Below, in pieces: positions 7,864-17,330 of a stretch of DNA of 64,000 nucleotides. Made by a program: the position numbers and the translations under genes. Below the pieces are notes generated by a model. That model was given only the letters and a program-made list of their open reading frames with translations, did not search any database and was not told where the DNA came from. How positions within the stretch are numbered: the first letter of the stretch is position 1; every line of letters begins with the position of its first letter. Origin of the DNA: Candidatus Pedobacter colombiensis (GTDB lineage: Bacteria > Bacteroidota > Bacteroidia > Sphingobacteriales > Sphingobacteriaceae). The stretch lies in contig CP119313.1 in NCBI GenBank assembly GCA_029202485.1, forward strand, positions 62,001 to 126,000. The letters run 5' to 3'.

Positions 7864-9051
7864 TTAGTCTTCCATTAAACCGATAGTGCCACCTACCCAG
7901 TCAAAATCTTTATTGTGCCTTACGCCAATCATTTTACCTCTGCTTAACCTGGTCAGATTAATACAAAGTTTGGGCTCCTGGCCATCTGCCCATAAATACA
8001 TTAATCTGATTTCTACTTTTATACCATCATCAGGAGCTTTTACTACAGGTTCATAAATCACCTTCCTCTGCAAAATCCAGTTCTGAGGGTCTTTTATGTT
8101 ACTGATATCAGCTGGTGTAACATCAATAATTACACCAATTCCGGCAAAAGAGAATAAAGGTTTCAACACATAATTCTCCAGATCAAAAGGGATGTCGGTT
8201 ATCGTATTTAGAAAATGCGTTTCAGGAACAAATTTACTTTTGAGGAAGGGTATGGTGTACTTACTGATTCTGTAAAACCAGTTAGGATGAGTAATCCACT
8301 CTATATTTAGTGGTTCGCGCGGATCAAAGCTATCTTTAAACAACCCGGTTTGGTCAGCAATCTCATCAAATATAAGCCGGTTGTAAATCCTTTTTAGCTT
8401 TACCTTTTTGTCATTTTCCTCATAAAATAGATTGCGGCCCTCTTTAAAGATATCGGTTAGGCTCAGTACTTTTACGCCAAGAAATGAACTGGTGATTAAG
8501 AAATCAATAAGTGTTTTTTGTTTCGGGGCATCAATATCCATTATTGCAACCTCATGTGGTTGATGCTTTCCTAAGATGACCTCTTTCAGTAAATCAATAT
8601 ATTGAAGCTCATTAAGCCCGCTAAAATAGGGAGTTAAACGATTGGATAAGTGAAATGTTGTTTTGTAAGTTTTGGCTAAATGAGCCTGAAAGCCATAAAG
8701 GGAAGGGAAGCCCTGCATCTCAATTAATTTCGGTATCAGATTCCCCTGAGGATCTTTGCAGATGCCAAAATCGAAGGCCAGAAAATGTGGATGATCGTTC
8801 TCATCTGCTACATTCCATTCTGCAGGGATAGCATTTTTTGTTAGGGTTTTAAAATCAGGCTGTTTAATAAGCGCTATAATTTCTGCTCCTGCAGCAATTA
8901 ACTGCTTTTTTAAATCTTCAGGTATAAATACAGGGGTTTCTGCAACCCTAAATGGGATCTTTACAAAACCTTTTTCCAGATTTTTTATGAGGGCGTTGTA
9001 TTTTTTTTCAGAAAATAAAGTGTTAAAACTGCTTCTATAATGTTCTATCAT
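7864..9051 (-). CDS. ATP-grasp-like ligase, unknown substrate
   Basis: A 395-residue protein without a clear assigned function. The C-terminal half has ATP-grasp-like features: YVLKPLFSFAGIGV (candidate nucleotide-binding Lys and glycine loop), WILQRKVIYEP (adenine-contacting strand), KVEIRLMYLW and CINLTRLSRGKMIGV (candidate metal-binding Arg and Asn). The N-terminal half includes FLAFDFGICKDPQGNLIPKLIEMQGFPSLYGFQ, split here by description only. It follows the glutamine amidotransferase after 1 nt, and that gene follows the YbdK-type ligase after 1 nt, so the three are tightly coupled. I infer a peptide- or amide-forming ligase; the ATP-grasp call is from motif reading alone. Confidence 0.65.
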   Translation of the reverse strand: MIEHYRSSFNTLFSEKKYNALIKNLEKGFVKIPFRVAETPVFIPEDLKKQLIAAGAEIIALIKQPDFKTLTKNAIPAEWNVADENDHPHFLAFDFGICKDPQGNLIPKLIEMQGFPSLYGFQAHLAKTYKTTFHLSNRLTPYFSGLNELQYIDLLKEVILGKHQPHEVAIMDIDAPKQKTLIDFLITSSFLGVKVLSLTDIFKEGRNLFYEENDKKVKLKRIYNRLIFDEIADQTGLFKDSFDPREPLNIEWITHPNWFYRISKYTIPFLKSKFVPETHFLNTITDIPFDLENYVLKPLFSFAGIGVIIDVTPADISNIKDPQNWILQRKVIYEPVVKAPDDGIKVEIRLMYLWADGQEPKLCINLTRLSRGKMIGVRHNKDFDWVGGTIGLMED

Positions 9052-9052
9052 G

Positions 9053-9883
9053 TCAAATTTCCCGTAAAGTGTTTAAGGCTTCATTTAAAAAATTTGGCAA
9101 AATGGCATGTTGTGTCAAAGCAATGCGTTTAGGGTCATCAAGGCTATTGAGCATATCATTATATTTCTTCTCACCATGATTTTCTATGATAGCATTCTTT
9201 TTGTCTTCCTGTAGCATATATAGTTTTATCCCGATGGGGTCAGCTTCCGGATGGAATTGGGTGCCAACAATTTCTTTAGTAAAACGAACAGCCATCACGC
9301 AACGTTCCAGATCAATATGCGGCCTGTCTTTTTCAAGAGCCAGAACTTTAGCATTTATTACATTAGAGGAGGCATTATCAGCCTCGGTGACTTGCCAATT
9401 GCGACTGTCGAATATGTAAAGGGGATTAGGCAAGTTGTTGAATAAGGAGTCTTTTTTGCCTTCTTCCGTTAAAGACACAGGGAAGATGCCCAAAGCGGTT
9501 GATTGTCGTTTGGTAACATGGCCAAAGCCAAATTTTCGGCAGGCCATTTGGAAAGAATGGCAAATTAAGAAAACATATTTTTTACGCTGTTTATTATTTT
9601 CATTAAACGATTCAACATGGTTAAGCAGGTTAAAAAAGTCATTTTCCCATTGTAAGCCTTCACCTTCATACGGACTGCCTGGTCCGCCGCTAGAAATGTA
9701 TATATCATAATTCAAGTCCGGTATTTCACCATTCTGCCTCAAATCAAAAACATCAAATGATAAGGCGGTCTCCGTCTCTTTCTGATAATGCAACAAGATA
9801 TCCTGAATACAACGCATCCCCTCGTTGGCAGTCCCGTTATTCATATCGATAACCGCAATTTTTATCTTGTTCTTATCAGTCAT
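9053..9883 (-). CDS. Class I glutamine amidotransferase-like protein
   Basis: A 276-residue protein resembling the amidotransferase domain of GMP synthase. The predicted nucleophile Cys is in VFLICHSFQMAC, and His and Glu of the triad are in GTQFHPEADP, so the triad appears complete. The oxyanion region reads ISSGGPGSPYEGEG. It stands alone, with no synthetase domain, inside the ligase cluster (1 nt on each side). It may supply ammonia to one of the neighbouring ligases, or hydrolyse a gamma-glutamyl amide made by them. The substrate is inferred, not shown. Confidence 0.8.
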   Translation of the reverse strand: MTDKNKIKIAVIDMNNGTANEGMRCIQDILLHYQKETETALSFDVFDLRQNGEIPDLNYDIYISSGGPGSPYEGEGLQWENDFFNLLNHVESFNENNKQRKKYVFLICHSFQMACRKFGFGHVTKRQSTALGIFPVSLTEEGKKDSLFNNLPNPLYIFDSRNWQVTEADNASSNVINAKVLALEKDRPHIDLERCVMAVRFTKEIVGTQFHPEADPIGIKLYMLQEDKKNAIIENHGEKKYNDMLNSLDDPKRIALTQHAILPNFLNEALNTLREI

Positions 9884-9884
9884 A

Positions 9885-10988
9885 TCATTGTTTTGCGCCC
9901 ACTAATGTCTGCGAAGTCACATAATCTACTACCGCTTCGAAGGTGCCAGATTCTTTGTAAACAGCCAGCTGCCTATCTGCTCCGGTTCCATTTTCCAGCA
10001 TTTTCAGCAGATAGTTAATCTCATTTCTGCAACCCAGCTCGTCGACTACATCATCAATAAAATCCAATAATTCCAATATCAGGTTACGGCAATTCACTTC
10101 CATTTCTTTACCAAAGTCGATCAGGCTTCCGTCGATGCCATAGCGGGCAGCCCTCCATTTATTTTCATTGATCAATGCTCTTGAATAGGTGATAAATTCC
10201 ATATTCTGCAAACGTAACTTGTAAAGTTTGGCACACAATGCCTGAAATAGGGCTGTTAAAGCCATTGTTTCATCAATCAGCATAGGACAATCGCAGATTC
10301 TAAACTCTATGGTTTGAAAATAAGGATGGACCCTGATGTCCCACCAAATCTTTTTAGCATTGTCAATACTATTGGTCTTGATCAACAATTTCACATAGTT
10401 ATCATAATCCTCAATGCTGTTAAAAATATCAGGGATACCTGTGCGTGGGAATTTGTCGAATATTTTGGTTCTGTAAGATTTATAGCCAGTATTCCGGCCT
10501 TCCCAAAAAGGGGAGTTGGTAGATAGGGCAAACACATGCGGTAAAAAATAACGTACCTGGTTGGCAATATGTATGGCTAGCTCTCTTGATTGAAAGCCTA
10601 CATGTACATGCAGACCAAAAATCAGATTAGAACGGGCAGCTTCCTGTAATTCATTTACAATATCGCTGTATCGTGGATGTTCTGTAATCAATTGTTTTTC
10701 CCAATGTGAAAAAGGGTGGGTACCTGCAGCACCAATTTGCAAGTCCAGTTCGCCAGCTAGTTGTGAAACGGTGTACCGCAATTGTGATATCTCTTCGCGG
10801 GCTTGTTCTGTATTTTTACAAATCCCAGTGCCTACTTCTACTACAGCCTGGTGCATTTCTGCTTTTACCTGATCCTTATAGATCTTTTGAGCCGCTTCAA
10901 CTATTTTTTGGTCATGCGATGTGAGTTCCCTGGTTATCGGGTCTATCACCATGTATTCTTCTTCAATTCCGAGTGTAAAATCGTTCAT
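9885..10988 (-). CDS. YbdK-type carboxylate-amine ligase (GCS2 family)
   Basis: A 367-residue protein of the glutamate-cysteine ligase family 2, which joins a carboxylate to an amine using ATP. Signatures are FTLGIEEEYMVIDP at the N-terminus, AEMHQAVVEVGTGIC, FGLHVHVGF and the ligand region FQTIEFRICDCPM. E. coli YbdK has weak gamma-glutamylcysteine ligase activity, but most family members have no known substrate. It overlaps in function with the adjacent amidotransferase and ATP-grasp-like genes, which follow at 1-nt spacing. The esterase gene lies 67 nt upstream on the same strand. Confidence 0.88.
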   Translation of the reverse strand: MNDFTLGIEEEYMVIDPITRELTSHDQKIVEAAQKIYKDQVKAEMHQAVVEVGTGICKNTEQAREEISQLRYTVSQLAGELDLQIGAAGTHPFSHWEKQLITEHPRYSDIVNELQEAARSNLIFGLHVHVGFQSRELAIHIANQVRYFLPHVFALSTNSPFWEGRNTGYKSYRTKIFDKFPRTGIPDIFNSIEDYDNYVKLLIKTNSIDNAKKIWWDIRVHPYFQTIEFRICDCPMLIDETMALTALFQALCAKLYKLRLQNMEFITYSRALINENKWRAARYGIDGSLIDFGKEMEVNCRNLILELLDFIDDVVDELGCRNEINYLLKMLENGTGADRQLAVYKESGTFEAVVDYVTSQTLVGAKQ

Positions 10989-11055
10989 TATCTTCCCTTT
11001 TTAAACATGGCCATGGATGGCTTGCAATAATTTATGACCTGAAGGTAGGGAATTC

Positions 11056-11760
11056 TCACAATTTGGCAAGATATTCAGGGAGCATCTGTCGCCATATCGG
11101 CCAGTCATGATCCGCATTGTGTCTTAGGTCCAGCCAATGGGTCATTCCTTTTTCATTTAAAGTTTGAGAGAATCGCTCATTGTCTCCACGGCAAATGTCT
11201 TTATCCGAAGTGCCTAATATGATCTTCATCTGCCATAGTTCAGGATTGTCGTCGTTCGGGACAAAATCAACTGGATTGTTAAAATATACTTCGTCATTGT
11301 AAAAGCCATCAAGGTGGCTTTTGATGTCAAATGATCCACTCATGCTAAACATGTGGCTGACCAGCCAGGGGTGTCTGAAGGCAAAGTTTGCAGCATGATA
11401 CCCGCCGAAACTACAACCTGCAGTAATGATTTTTGAATGCCCTGTTTCTTTTCTGGCCATGGTTGACACCTCCTCTAAGAGTAATTTGTCGTATCGGATA
11501 TGTTGTTTTACCCTGTCGGCTGGCTCGATGTCTTTATTATACCAGCTTTGCCGGTCAATGCTATCCACACAATAGACTTTAACCTTTCCTTCATCAATGA
11601 ACCAGCTGATGGAGTCTATCATTTTTAAATCCTTGTGCTCAGCATAGCCGCCCGTGCCTGTGGGGAAAAGCAGTATAGGATAACCACTATGTCCAAAAGC
11701 GAGGAGTTCAAAATCGGCATTCAGGTTATGACTATACCATTTTTTATGTACTTCCTCCAT
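11056..11760 (-). CDS. Alpha/beta-hydrolase esterase family protein
   Basis: A protein of about 234 residues in the putative esterase (esterase D/antigen 85-like) family. It has the nucleophile elbow AGCSFGGYHAANFA, the oxyanion region LLFPTGTGGYAEH, and HNADHDWPIWRQMLP carrying the likely catalytic His. There is no signal peptide. The ATG at 11760 is chosen because MEEVHKKWYSHNLN matches the usual N-terminus of the family; an in-frame upstream ATG at 11838 would add 26 unlikely residues. It heads the leftward ligase cluster, so it may process a product or precursor of that pathway. Confidence 0.83.
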   Translation of the reverse strand: MEEVHKKWYSHNLNADFELLAFGHSGYPILLFPTGTGGYAEHKDLKMIDSISWFIDEGKVKVYCVDSIDRQSWYNKDIEPADRVKQHIRYDKLLLEEVSTMARKETGHSKIITAGCSFGGYHAANFAFRHPWLVSHMFSMSGSFDIKSHLDGFYNDEVYFNNPVDFVPNDDNPELWQMKIILGTSDKDICRGDNERFSQTLNEKGMTHWLDLRHNADHDWPIWRQMLPEYLAKL

Positions 11761-11856
11761 AATGAAAAAATTAGATTGCTTTGAATGACATATAAACATA
11801 TTTATGTGACCAAGTGTTTTTTGCTGGCCTTCTAACATTCTGTTCTAGCTAATTGC

Positions 11857-11886
11857 TTGATATATCGATAATAAACCTTATCTTTG
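11857..11886 (+). promoter_or_regulatory. Promoter for typA
   Basis: TTG at 11857-11859, a 19-nt spacer, then TATCTTTG at 11879-11886. This matches the Bacteroidota primary-sigma consensus TTG ... TAnnTTTG exactly, including spacing. The typA ATG at 11909 lies 22 nt downstream. Confidence 0.75.
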
Positions 11887-11908
11887 CGCCAAAAATCAGA
11901 CGCATTTT

Positions 11909-13714
11909 ATGCAAAAAATTAGAAATATAGCTATCATAGCCCACGTTGACCACGGTAAAACTACACTGGTTGATAAGATCTTACACTCTTGTTCAATCTT
12001 CCGTGATAATGAACAATCGGGAGATTTAATACTTGACAATAATGATTTGGAGCGTGAAAGAGGAATCACGATCGTTTCAAAGAATGTTTCCGTTAAATAC
12101 AAGGATGTTAAGATCAACATTATCGATACCCCTGGTCACGCCGATTTCGGTGGTGAGGTTGAGCGTGTATTGAAAATGGCTGATGGAGTTTTGTTGTTGT
12201 GTGATGCTTTTGAAGGTGCAATGCCTCAAACACGTTTCGTAACGCAAAAAGCTCTAGCTTTAGGATTAAAGCCAATTGTTGTTGTAAATAAGGTAGATAA
12301 AGAAAACTGTCGCCCTGAGGAAGTTTATGAGCAAATCTTTGAATTGTTCTTCAACTTAGAGGCTACAGAAGACCAGTTAGACTTCCCTGTAATTTATGGT
12401 TCATCTAAACAAGGATGGATGAGTACTGACTGGAAAGTACCTACTACTGATATTTTTGCGCTTTTAGACGCAGTTGTTGCTAATATTCCTCCTGCACCAA
12501 CAAATGATGGAACTTTACAAATGCAAATCACTTCTTTGGATTATTCATCTTTCGTAGGTCGTATTGCAATTGGACGTGTACACCGAGGTAGCATTAAAGA
12601 AAACCAACCAGTTACGTTAATTAAACGTGATGGTAAGGTTGTGAAGTCAAGAGTAAAAGAATTATATACTTTCGAAGGATTAGGTAAAATTCGTACAACT
12701 GAAGTAAAATCAGGTGATATCTGCGCAGTTGTAGGTATTGAAGGATTTGAGATTGGTGATACCATTGCTGATTTTGATGCTCCGGAACAATTACCTGTTA
12801 TCAAAATCGATGAGCCTACGATGAACATGTTGTTCACAATCAATAACTCGCCGTTTTTTGGTAAAGAAGGTAAATTCGTTACTTCTCAACGTATCAGAGA
12901 GCGTTTATATAAAGAGATGGAGAAAAACTTAGCCCTTAAAGTGGTTGAGACAGAATCTCCTGATTCTTATTTGGTATATGGAAGGGGTATCCTCCATTTA
13001 TCAGTATTGATCGAGACTATGCGTCGCGAAGGTTACGAAATTCAGGTAGGTCAGCCACAGGTTATCGTTAAAGAAATTGATGGTAAGAAATGTGAGCCAG
13101 TTGAGACTTTGATTGTTGATGTTCCAGGTGAAGTTGCCGGTAAGGTTATTGAATTGGTTACTCAACGTAAAGGCGAGTTGCTGATCATGGAACCTAAAGG
13201 TGATTTACAGCACTTAGAATTCGAGATTCCTTCACGTGGTATCATCGGTTTAAGAAATAACGTATTAACTGCAACAGCAGGAGAGGCCATTATGGCTCAC
13301 CGTTTCAAAGCTTACGAGCCTTGGAAAGGTGCTATCCCTGGTAGGTTAAACGGTGTATTGATTTCTATGGATAAAGGTACTACTACTGCTTATTCAATTG
13401 ATAAATTACAGGATCGTGGTCGTTTCTTCGTTGATCCGGGAGTAGATATTTACGAAGGTCAGATCCTTGGTGAGCACATCCGTGATAACGATTTAGTGAT
13501 CAATATTGTTAAAGGTAAAGCTTTAACCAATATGCGTGCTTCAGGTACTGATGACAACACTCGTATTGCTCCAGCGATTAAATTCTCATTGGAGGAGGCT
13601 ATGGAGTATATTCAGGCTGATGAGTACATCGAGGTTACACCAGCAAGCATGCGTTTACGTAAAATCTATTTAACTGAGAATGAGCGTAAAATCAACGCTA
13701 AGAAATTTGTATAA
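11909..13714 (+). CDS. typA: Ribosome-associated GTPase TypA/BipA
   Basis: A 601-residue translational GTPase of the EF-G superfamily that binds the ribosome and aids 50S assembly and stress adaptation. The G domain is at residues 1-200 with AHVDHGKTTL (P loop), DTPGHADF and NKVDKENC. Domain II and the EF-G-like domains follow, and the TypA-specific C-terminal domain contains RMRLRKIYLTENER-like sequence (SMRLRKIYLTE). The length is typical. It has its own promoter upstream and an intrinsic terminator downstream, so it is a monocistronic gene. Codon use is more regular than in its neighbours, consistent with good expression. Confidence 0.97.
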   Translation: MQKIRNIAIIAHVDHGKTTLVDKILHSCSIFRDNEQSGDLILDNNDLERERGITIVSKNVSVKYKDVKINIIDTPGHADFGGEVERVLKMADGVLLLCDAFEGAMPQTRFVTQKALALGLKPIVVVNKVDKENCRPEEVYEQIFELFFNLEATEDQLDFPVIYGSSKQGWMSTDWKVPTTDIFALLDAVVANIPPAPTNDGTLQMQITSLDYSSFVGRIAIGRVHRGSIKENQPVTLIKRDGKVVKSRVKELYTFEGLGKIRTTEVKSGDICAVVGIEGFEIGDTIADFDAPEQLPVIKIDEPTMNMLFTINNSPFFGKEGKFVTSQRIRERLYKEMEKNLALKVVETESPDSYLVYGRGILHLSVLIETMRREGYEIQVGQPQVIVKEIDGKKCEPVETLIVDVPGEVAGKVIELVTQRKGELLIMEPKGDLQHLEFEIPSRGIIGLRNNVLTATAGEAIMAHRFKAYEPWKGAIPGRLNGVLISMDKGTTTAYSIDKLQDRGRFFVDPGVDIYEGQILGEHIRDNDLVINIVKGKALTNMRASGTDDNTRIAPAIKFSLEEAMEYIQADEYIEVTPASMRLRKIYLTENERKINAKKFV

Positions 13715-13738
13715 TTCGTAAGATCTAATAAATGAAGG

Positions 13739-13767
13739 TGCCCTAAGTAAATTAGGGCATTTTTTTT
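13739..13767 (+). terminator. Intrinsic terminator of typA
   Basis: Stem TGCCCTAA (13739-13746), loop GTAAA, stem TTAGGGCA (13752-13759), followed by a run of eight T. A classic rho-independent terminator 25 nt after the typA stop. Confidence 0.9.
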
Positions 13768-13845
13768 GTTTAAAAACTGATTCAGGACGAACCGTATCTG
13801 CTTTAACATTCTGCAAAAACACCGAGCATATTTGTAAAGTTTTAA

Positions 13846-13853
13846 TACATTTG
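13846..13853 (+). promoter_or_regulatory. Possible -7 element for the methyltransferase gene
   Basis: TACATTTG matches TAnnTTTG. It overlaps the upstream alternative starts at 13851 and 13857, which supports the downstream ATG at 13875 as the true start. No well-spaced TTG -33 element is seen. Confidence 0.4.
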
Positions 13854-13874
13854 AGAATGTTAACAACTTTAAAC

Positions 13875-14654
13875 ATGGAAAATAATAATTTAAGAGATAT
13901 TTTTTATCAGCATGATGGTCGCTTGATTCATAAGTGGGATCATTATTTTGAAATTTACGAAAGGTACTTCTCTAAATTTAAAGGTAAGAAGGTCAATATT
14001 CTTGAAATTGGGATTTCCCATGGTGGTTCGCTTCAGATGTGGAAGAAATATTTTGGTGATGATATAAATATCTTCGCCATGGATATCAATCCGGAATGTA
14101 AGCAGTTTGAAGATGAGAATACTAAGGTGTTCATTGGTTCTCAAAGTGATCCTAAATTTTTAAGCAAAGTTATCGAGGAGTTGCCTGATCTGGATATTGT
14201 TATTGATGATGGCGGGCATACTATGATACAACAAAAGGTTTCATTTGAAATGCTGTATTTAAAAGTTAAGGAAGGCGGTGTATATCTTGTTGAAGATACA
14301 CATACCTCTTACTGGTATGAATTTCATGGTGGTTTGAAGAAACCAAGTACCTTTATTGAGTACTCGAAAAACCTGATCGATTCTTTATATAGGGATCATA
14401 TTCTGAAGCAGGATAAGCTGACTTTAAATGAAATAACAGATCACATCAATTGTATTTCTTTCTTTGATAGTGTAGTTGTTTTTGAAAAACTAAAACGTCC
14501 AAATGCTTTTCACATCAGAAAGGGCAAAAAAGTGATTGCACCCTACACTCCTCCTGAATTGAAAAAAGAATCCCTATGGATGAAGATCAAAGGAAGGCTC
14601 TTTGGAAGGCCTGAGAATAAATTTATTACAAATGATAAGGGTAATTTAAACTAG
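13875..14654 (+). CDS. Class I SAM-dependent methyltransferase
   Basis: A protein of about 259 residues of the methyltransferase type seen with cephalosporin-hydroxylase/TylF-like enzymes in polysaccharide clusters. The SAM-binding motif VNILEIGISHGGSLQMW is followed by IFAMDINPECK (acidic residue for ribose) and LDIVIDDGGHTM, then VYLVEDTHTSYW. The ATG at 13875 is chosen because a -7 element overlaps the earlier starts. It precedes a convergent flippase gene by only 7 nt and lies at the edge of a glycosyltransferase cluster. Methylation of a surface glycan is a reasonable inference; the acceptor is unknown. Confidence 0.75.
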   Translation: MENNNLRDIFYQHDGRLIHKWDHYFEIYERYFSKFKGKKVNILEIGISHGGSLQMWKKYFGDDINIFAMDINPECKQFEDENTKVFIGSQSDPKFLSKVIEELPDLDIVIDDGGHTMIQQKVSFEMLYLKVKEGGVYLVEDTHTSYWYEFHGGLKKPSTFIEYSKNLIDSLYRDHILKQDKLTLNEITDHINCISFFDSVVVFEKLKRPNAFHIRKGKKVIAPYTPPELKKESLWMKIKGRLFGRPENKFITNDKGNLN

Positions 14655-14661
14655 CCTCAAC

Positions 14662-16146
14662 TTATTTTTTATTCAGTAGATATTTTTTGGTGAGGTCGTC
14701 AATTAATCCATTGATGTCTTCAGACAATTTAAGGATGTAAATGGTTCCTCCAAAGAGTAGTGTGATCAATGTCAGACGCAATGCGCCATCTACAATAAAG
14801 TTGGCGAGGGGGGGGATGGTGTTTACCAAAAAATAAATCACTATGCCGGTAAATATGGTAAGTGGCGTTTTGTAAGTAAAGGGCTGCATTTTAAACAGGA
14901 CTAAAATGAATAGGTACCTGGATAGGTTAAAAATAAATAGGGTGATTGCTGATGCTATAGCGGCCCCTGTTATGCCATATCGTGGGATGAATATCAGGTT
15001 TGCTGCAATAACGACCCCTATCAGGGCAACATTGAAGAAAGAGTCGTATTTATAAAATTTGGATGTAGCCAGAATTACTCCATTTACACCGGTTGCCGAA
15101 TCGATCAGATAGCCTAGCCCAATGAAAAAGATCACGTATCTTCCAGAGGCATACTCCGGCGGTAGGGTATAATAAATATTATGAATATTGGCCCAGATCA
15201 GTAAAAACAAGAAAAGTGTGGTTATGAGTTGGGTGATACAACTTTTTTTATATACGGATTTAATTTCCTGAATGTTTTCGTTTTTCCAGGCTTCAGCAAT
15301 AACAGTATAGGCGATGCTATACAAAGATCGCCTGGGTAAGCTAATGATGGTTCCAAATGTAAATGCGAGTGAATAAACACCGGCGTCTCCAAGTCCAAAC
15401 TTCTCATTGATCATATATTTATCAATATTTTCAATAATATATGGGGAGGTTCCGGTGAGGATTCCGAAAAAGCACAGGTGAATTATTTGTCTCCTTATCG
15501 AAGGATCTAGAAACTGAAAGTTCAGACGGAATGATAGTTGATTTCTTTTGTATAGCCGAAAGGCGATCATTCCTGTTGGGATGATATTGCACAGGAGCCA
15601 TATCCACATAAAAGTCTCAAAGTCTACCGATTTAAAGAGCAAGAGCAATAAGGCGGCCAGTAGAAATATACGTTGGGTAAATTCTTTTAATACTCTTCCT
15701 GCGATGGTATCGTAGAGCATTCTGGAGTATAATTCCAGAATATTGAACAGCATGGTAAAGAATGTTAAAGGAATTAAATACCAGTAGTAAGTTTCAAAAA
15801 GATTGTTCTCGGAGCCCTTTTGTTGAATGATTTGATCTTTTAGGAAGTATGCTGCTATGCAGAAGACGATAAAGCCGGTAATAGAAATTAAACAGGCTAA
15901 TCCAAGATAGCCATTGTTATGGTTTTTGGAGTCCCTGAAATATGGGAAAATCCTTGCTGTTGCATTAAACCCAAGTACGGCAACCTGGGCAAACAGAATT
16001 GAAAATGAGGTAAGTATGCTAATTAAACCTATCTGCTCCGGGGTAAGGACATGAGGTTGTATAAGGTAACTGGAAAAAAAACCTAATAAAATACCGAGAT
16101 ATGAATAAAAGGTTCCTTTTAATGTTTGTTGCTGAATAATGCCCAT
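14662..16146 (-). CDS. Polysaccharide flippase, Wzx/MATE-like
   Basis: A 494-residue integral membrane protein with about 12-14 predicted transmembrane helices, of the oligosaccharide flippase (polysaccharide biosynthesis) family. It begins GTFYSYLGILLGFFSSYLIQP, the normal first helix, and has ENIDKYMINEKFGLGDAGVYSLAFTFG in the middle, typical of the family. It should move a lipid-linked glycan repeat across the inner membrane. It is encoded opposite to the glycosyltransferases that start 107 nt away, giving a divergent arrangement. The exact substrate cannot be told. Confidence 0.87.
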   Translation of the reverse strand: MGIIQQQTLKGTFYSYLGILLGFFSSYLIQPHVLTPEQIGLISILTSFSILFAQVAVLGFNATARIFPYFRDSKNHNNGYLGLACLISITGFIVFCIAAYFLKDQIIQQKGSENNLFETYYWYLIPLTFFTMLFNILELYSRMLYDTIAGRVLKEFTQRIFLLAALLLLLFKSVDFETFMWIWLLCNIIPTGMIAFRLYKRNQLSFRLNFQFLDPSIRRQIIHLCFFGILTGTSPYIIENIDKYMINEKFGLGDAGVYSLAFTFGTIISLPRRSLYSIAYTVIAEAWKNENIQEIKSVYKKSCITQLITTLFLFLLIWANIHNIYYTLPPEYASGRYVIFFIGLGYLIDSATGVNGVILATSKFYKYDSFFNVALIGVVIAANLIFIPRYGITGAAIASAITLFIFNLSRYLFILVLFKMQPFTYKTPLTIFTGIVIYFLVNTIPPLANFIVDGALRLTLITLLFGGTIYILKLSEDINGLIDDLTKKYLLNKK

Positions 16147-16252
16147 CCGTTACTTAGATCGTTTTTAACTTAAATTACTTATCCTTTTCTACAATTAAAT
16201 ATCGCCTTATATTGTAATATGTGTATATATGTTGTAAACTTGTCTGGATAAG

Positions 16253-17266
16253 ATGGCAAAGATAACATATAATATTTGTGTGTTAATTGTTACCTATAGT
16301 AATAGGTGGCAATTTTTAGAACAGGTGCTGAAGGGTGTTACTGCCTTGGAAAATGTAACAGATGTCATAATCGTAGATAATGCTTCTACCTACAACGTGG
16401 CGCAAAACTGTGCACTGCTGCTGGATTCTCGGATTAAGGTGCTTACCCATACAGAGAATTTAGGATCTTCCGGTGGCTATAAGGCTGGATTGGAGTGTTT
16501 TATGAAAGAAACTGAAGCCAATTTTGTGTGGTTACTGGATGATGATAATCTTCCTGCTCCGGATGCACTTGAAAAGCTTACGGATGTATGGGCTTCAACA
16601 CAAGCCGATGACGATCAGAAAGCCTTATTTTCCCTCCGTTTAGATCGAAAACAGCATGTGCAGATTGGACAGGGCGAAGATGCAAATCGATTTTTACTGG
16701 TTAAGAATAGTTTTATGGGCTTTAATTTATTTAGAGTGCCGGTTAATCAGTATTATAAATTTAGGGATAGCTTTAATAAGCAAAGAGATTTTAAAGAAAA
16801 GGCCGCTATGGCTTATGCACCTTATGGTGGTATGTTTTTTCATAAGCGGATGGTTGATTTGATTGGCTACCCGGATGAGCGTTTTTTTGTATATGCTGAT
16901 GATTCGGAATATACCTATAGAATGACAGAAAAGGGAAGTACGATATGGCTTGTCCCAGCCAGTCAGATTACCGATGTCGATAAGTCTTATGGTATTAAGT
17001 ATGTTAAGCATTTCTGGCGGTCGATGTATTTAGATTTGTGGAGTTTTAGAACTTATTATCAGGTGCGGAATAGCATATACTTTTATTCAAGGTTTAATGT
17101 TACTAACCACACTATTTATGGTATTAACAAGAGACTTTTTTTACTGAAACAATGGTTGATAAGTAAGCTTACGGCTAAACAAACAAACTATAAGAAGCTT
17201 TTGGGGGCTATTCAGGATGGACTGGAAGGGAAGTTGGGAATGGTAAATCCAGAAAAATATAGTTAG
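16253..17266 (+). CDS. Glycosyltransferase family 2 (GlfT2-like)
   Basis: A 337-residue GT2 enzyme with a GT-A fold. Residues 8-15 give CVLIVTYSNR, then DVIIVDNASTYN, NLGSSGGYKAGLE and the metal-binding WLLDDDNLP. The acceptor side has YGGMFFHKRMVDLIGYPDERFFVYADDSEYTYR, split here only by description, which is like galactofuranosyl- and rhamnosyltransferases. It is first in a rightward run of five glycosyltransferase genes. A weak promoter-like TTG-N20-TAAACTTG lies at 16212-16242, only 10 nt before the ATG. The sugar is unknown. Confidence 0.87.
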   Translation: MAKITYNICVLIVTYSNRWQFLEQVLKGVTALENVTDVIIVDNASTYNVAQNCALLLDSRIKVLTHTENLGSSGGYKAGLECFMKETEANFVWLLDDDNLPAPDALEKLTDVWASTQADDDQKALFSLRLDRKQHVQIGQGEDANRFLLVKNSFMGFNLFRVPVNQYYKFRDSFNKQRDFKEKAAMAYAPYGGMFFHKRMVDLIGYPDERFFVYADDSEYTYRMTEKGSTIWLVPASQITDVDKSYGIKYVKHFWRSMYLDLWSFRTYYQVRNSIYFYSRFNVTNHTIYGINKRLFLLKQWLISKLTAKQTNYKKLLGAIQDGLEGKLGMVNPEKYS

Positions 17267-17330
17267 ATTTGAGCATACAATTTCTTAACCATTGTCAGCG
17301 TTCATATTATAATTAATTAACCCATTGCAA

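Noticed and set aside
9053..9883. Glutamine amidotransferase as GMP synthase
   Set aside because: No ATP pyrophosphatase or dimerisation domain follows, and the gene is embedded in a ligase cluster.
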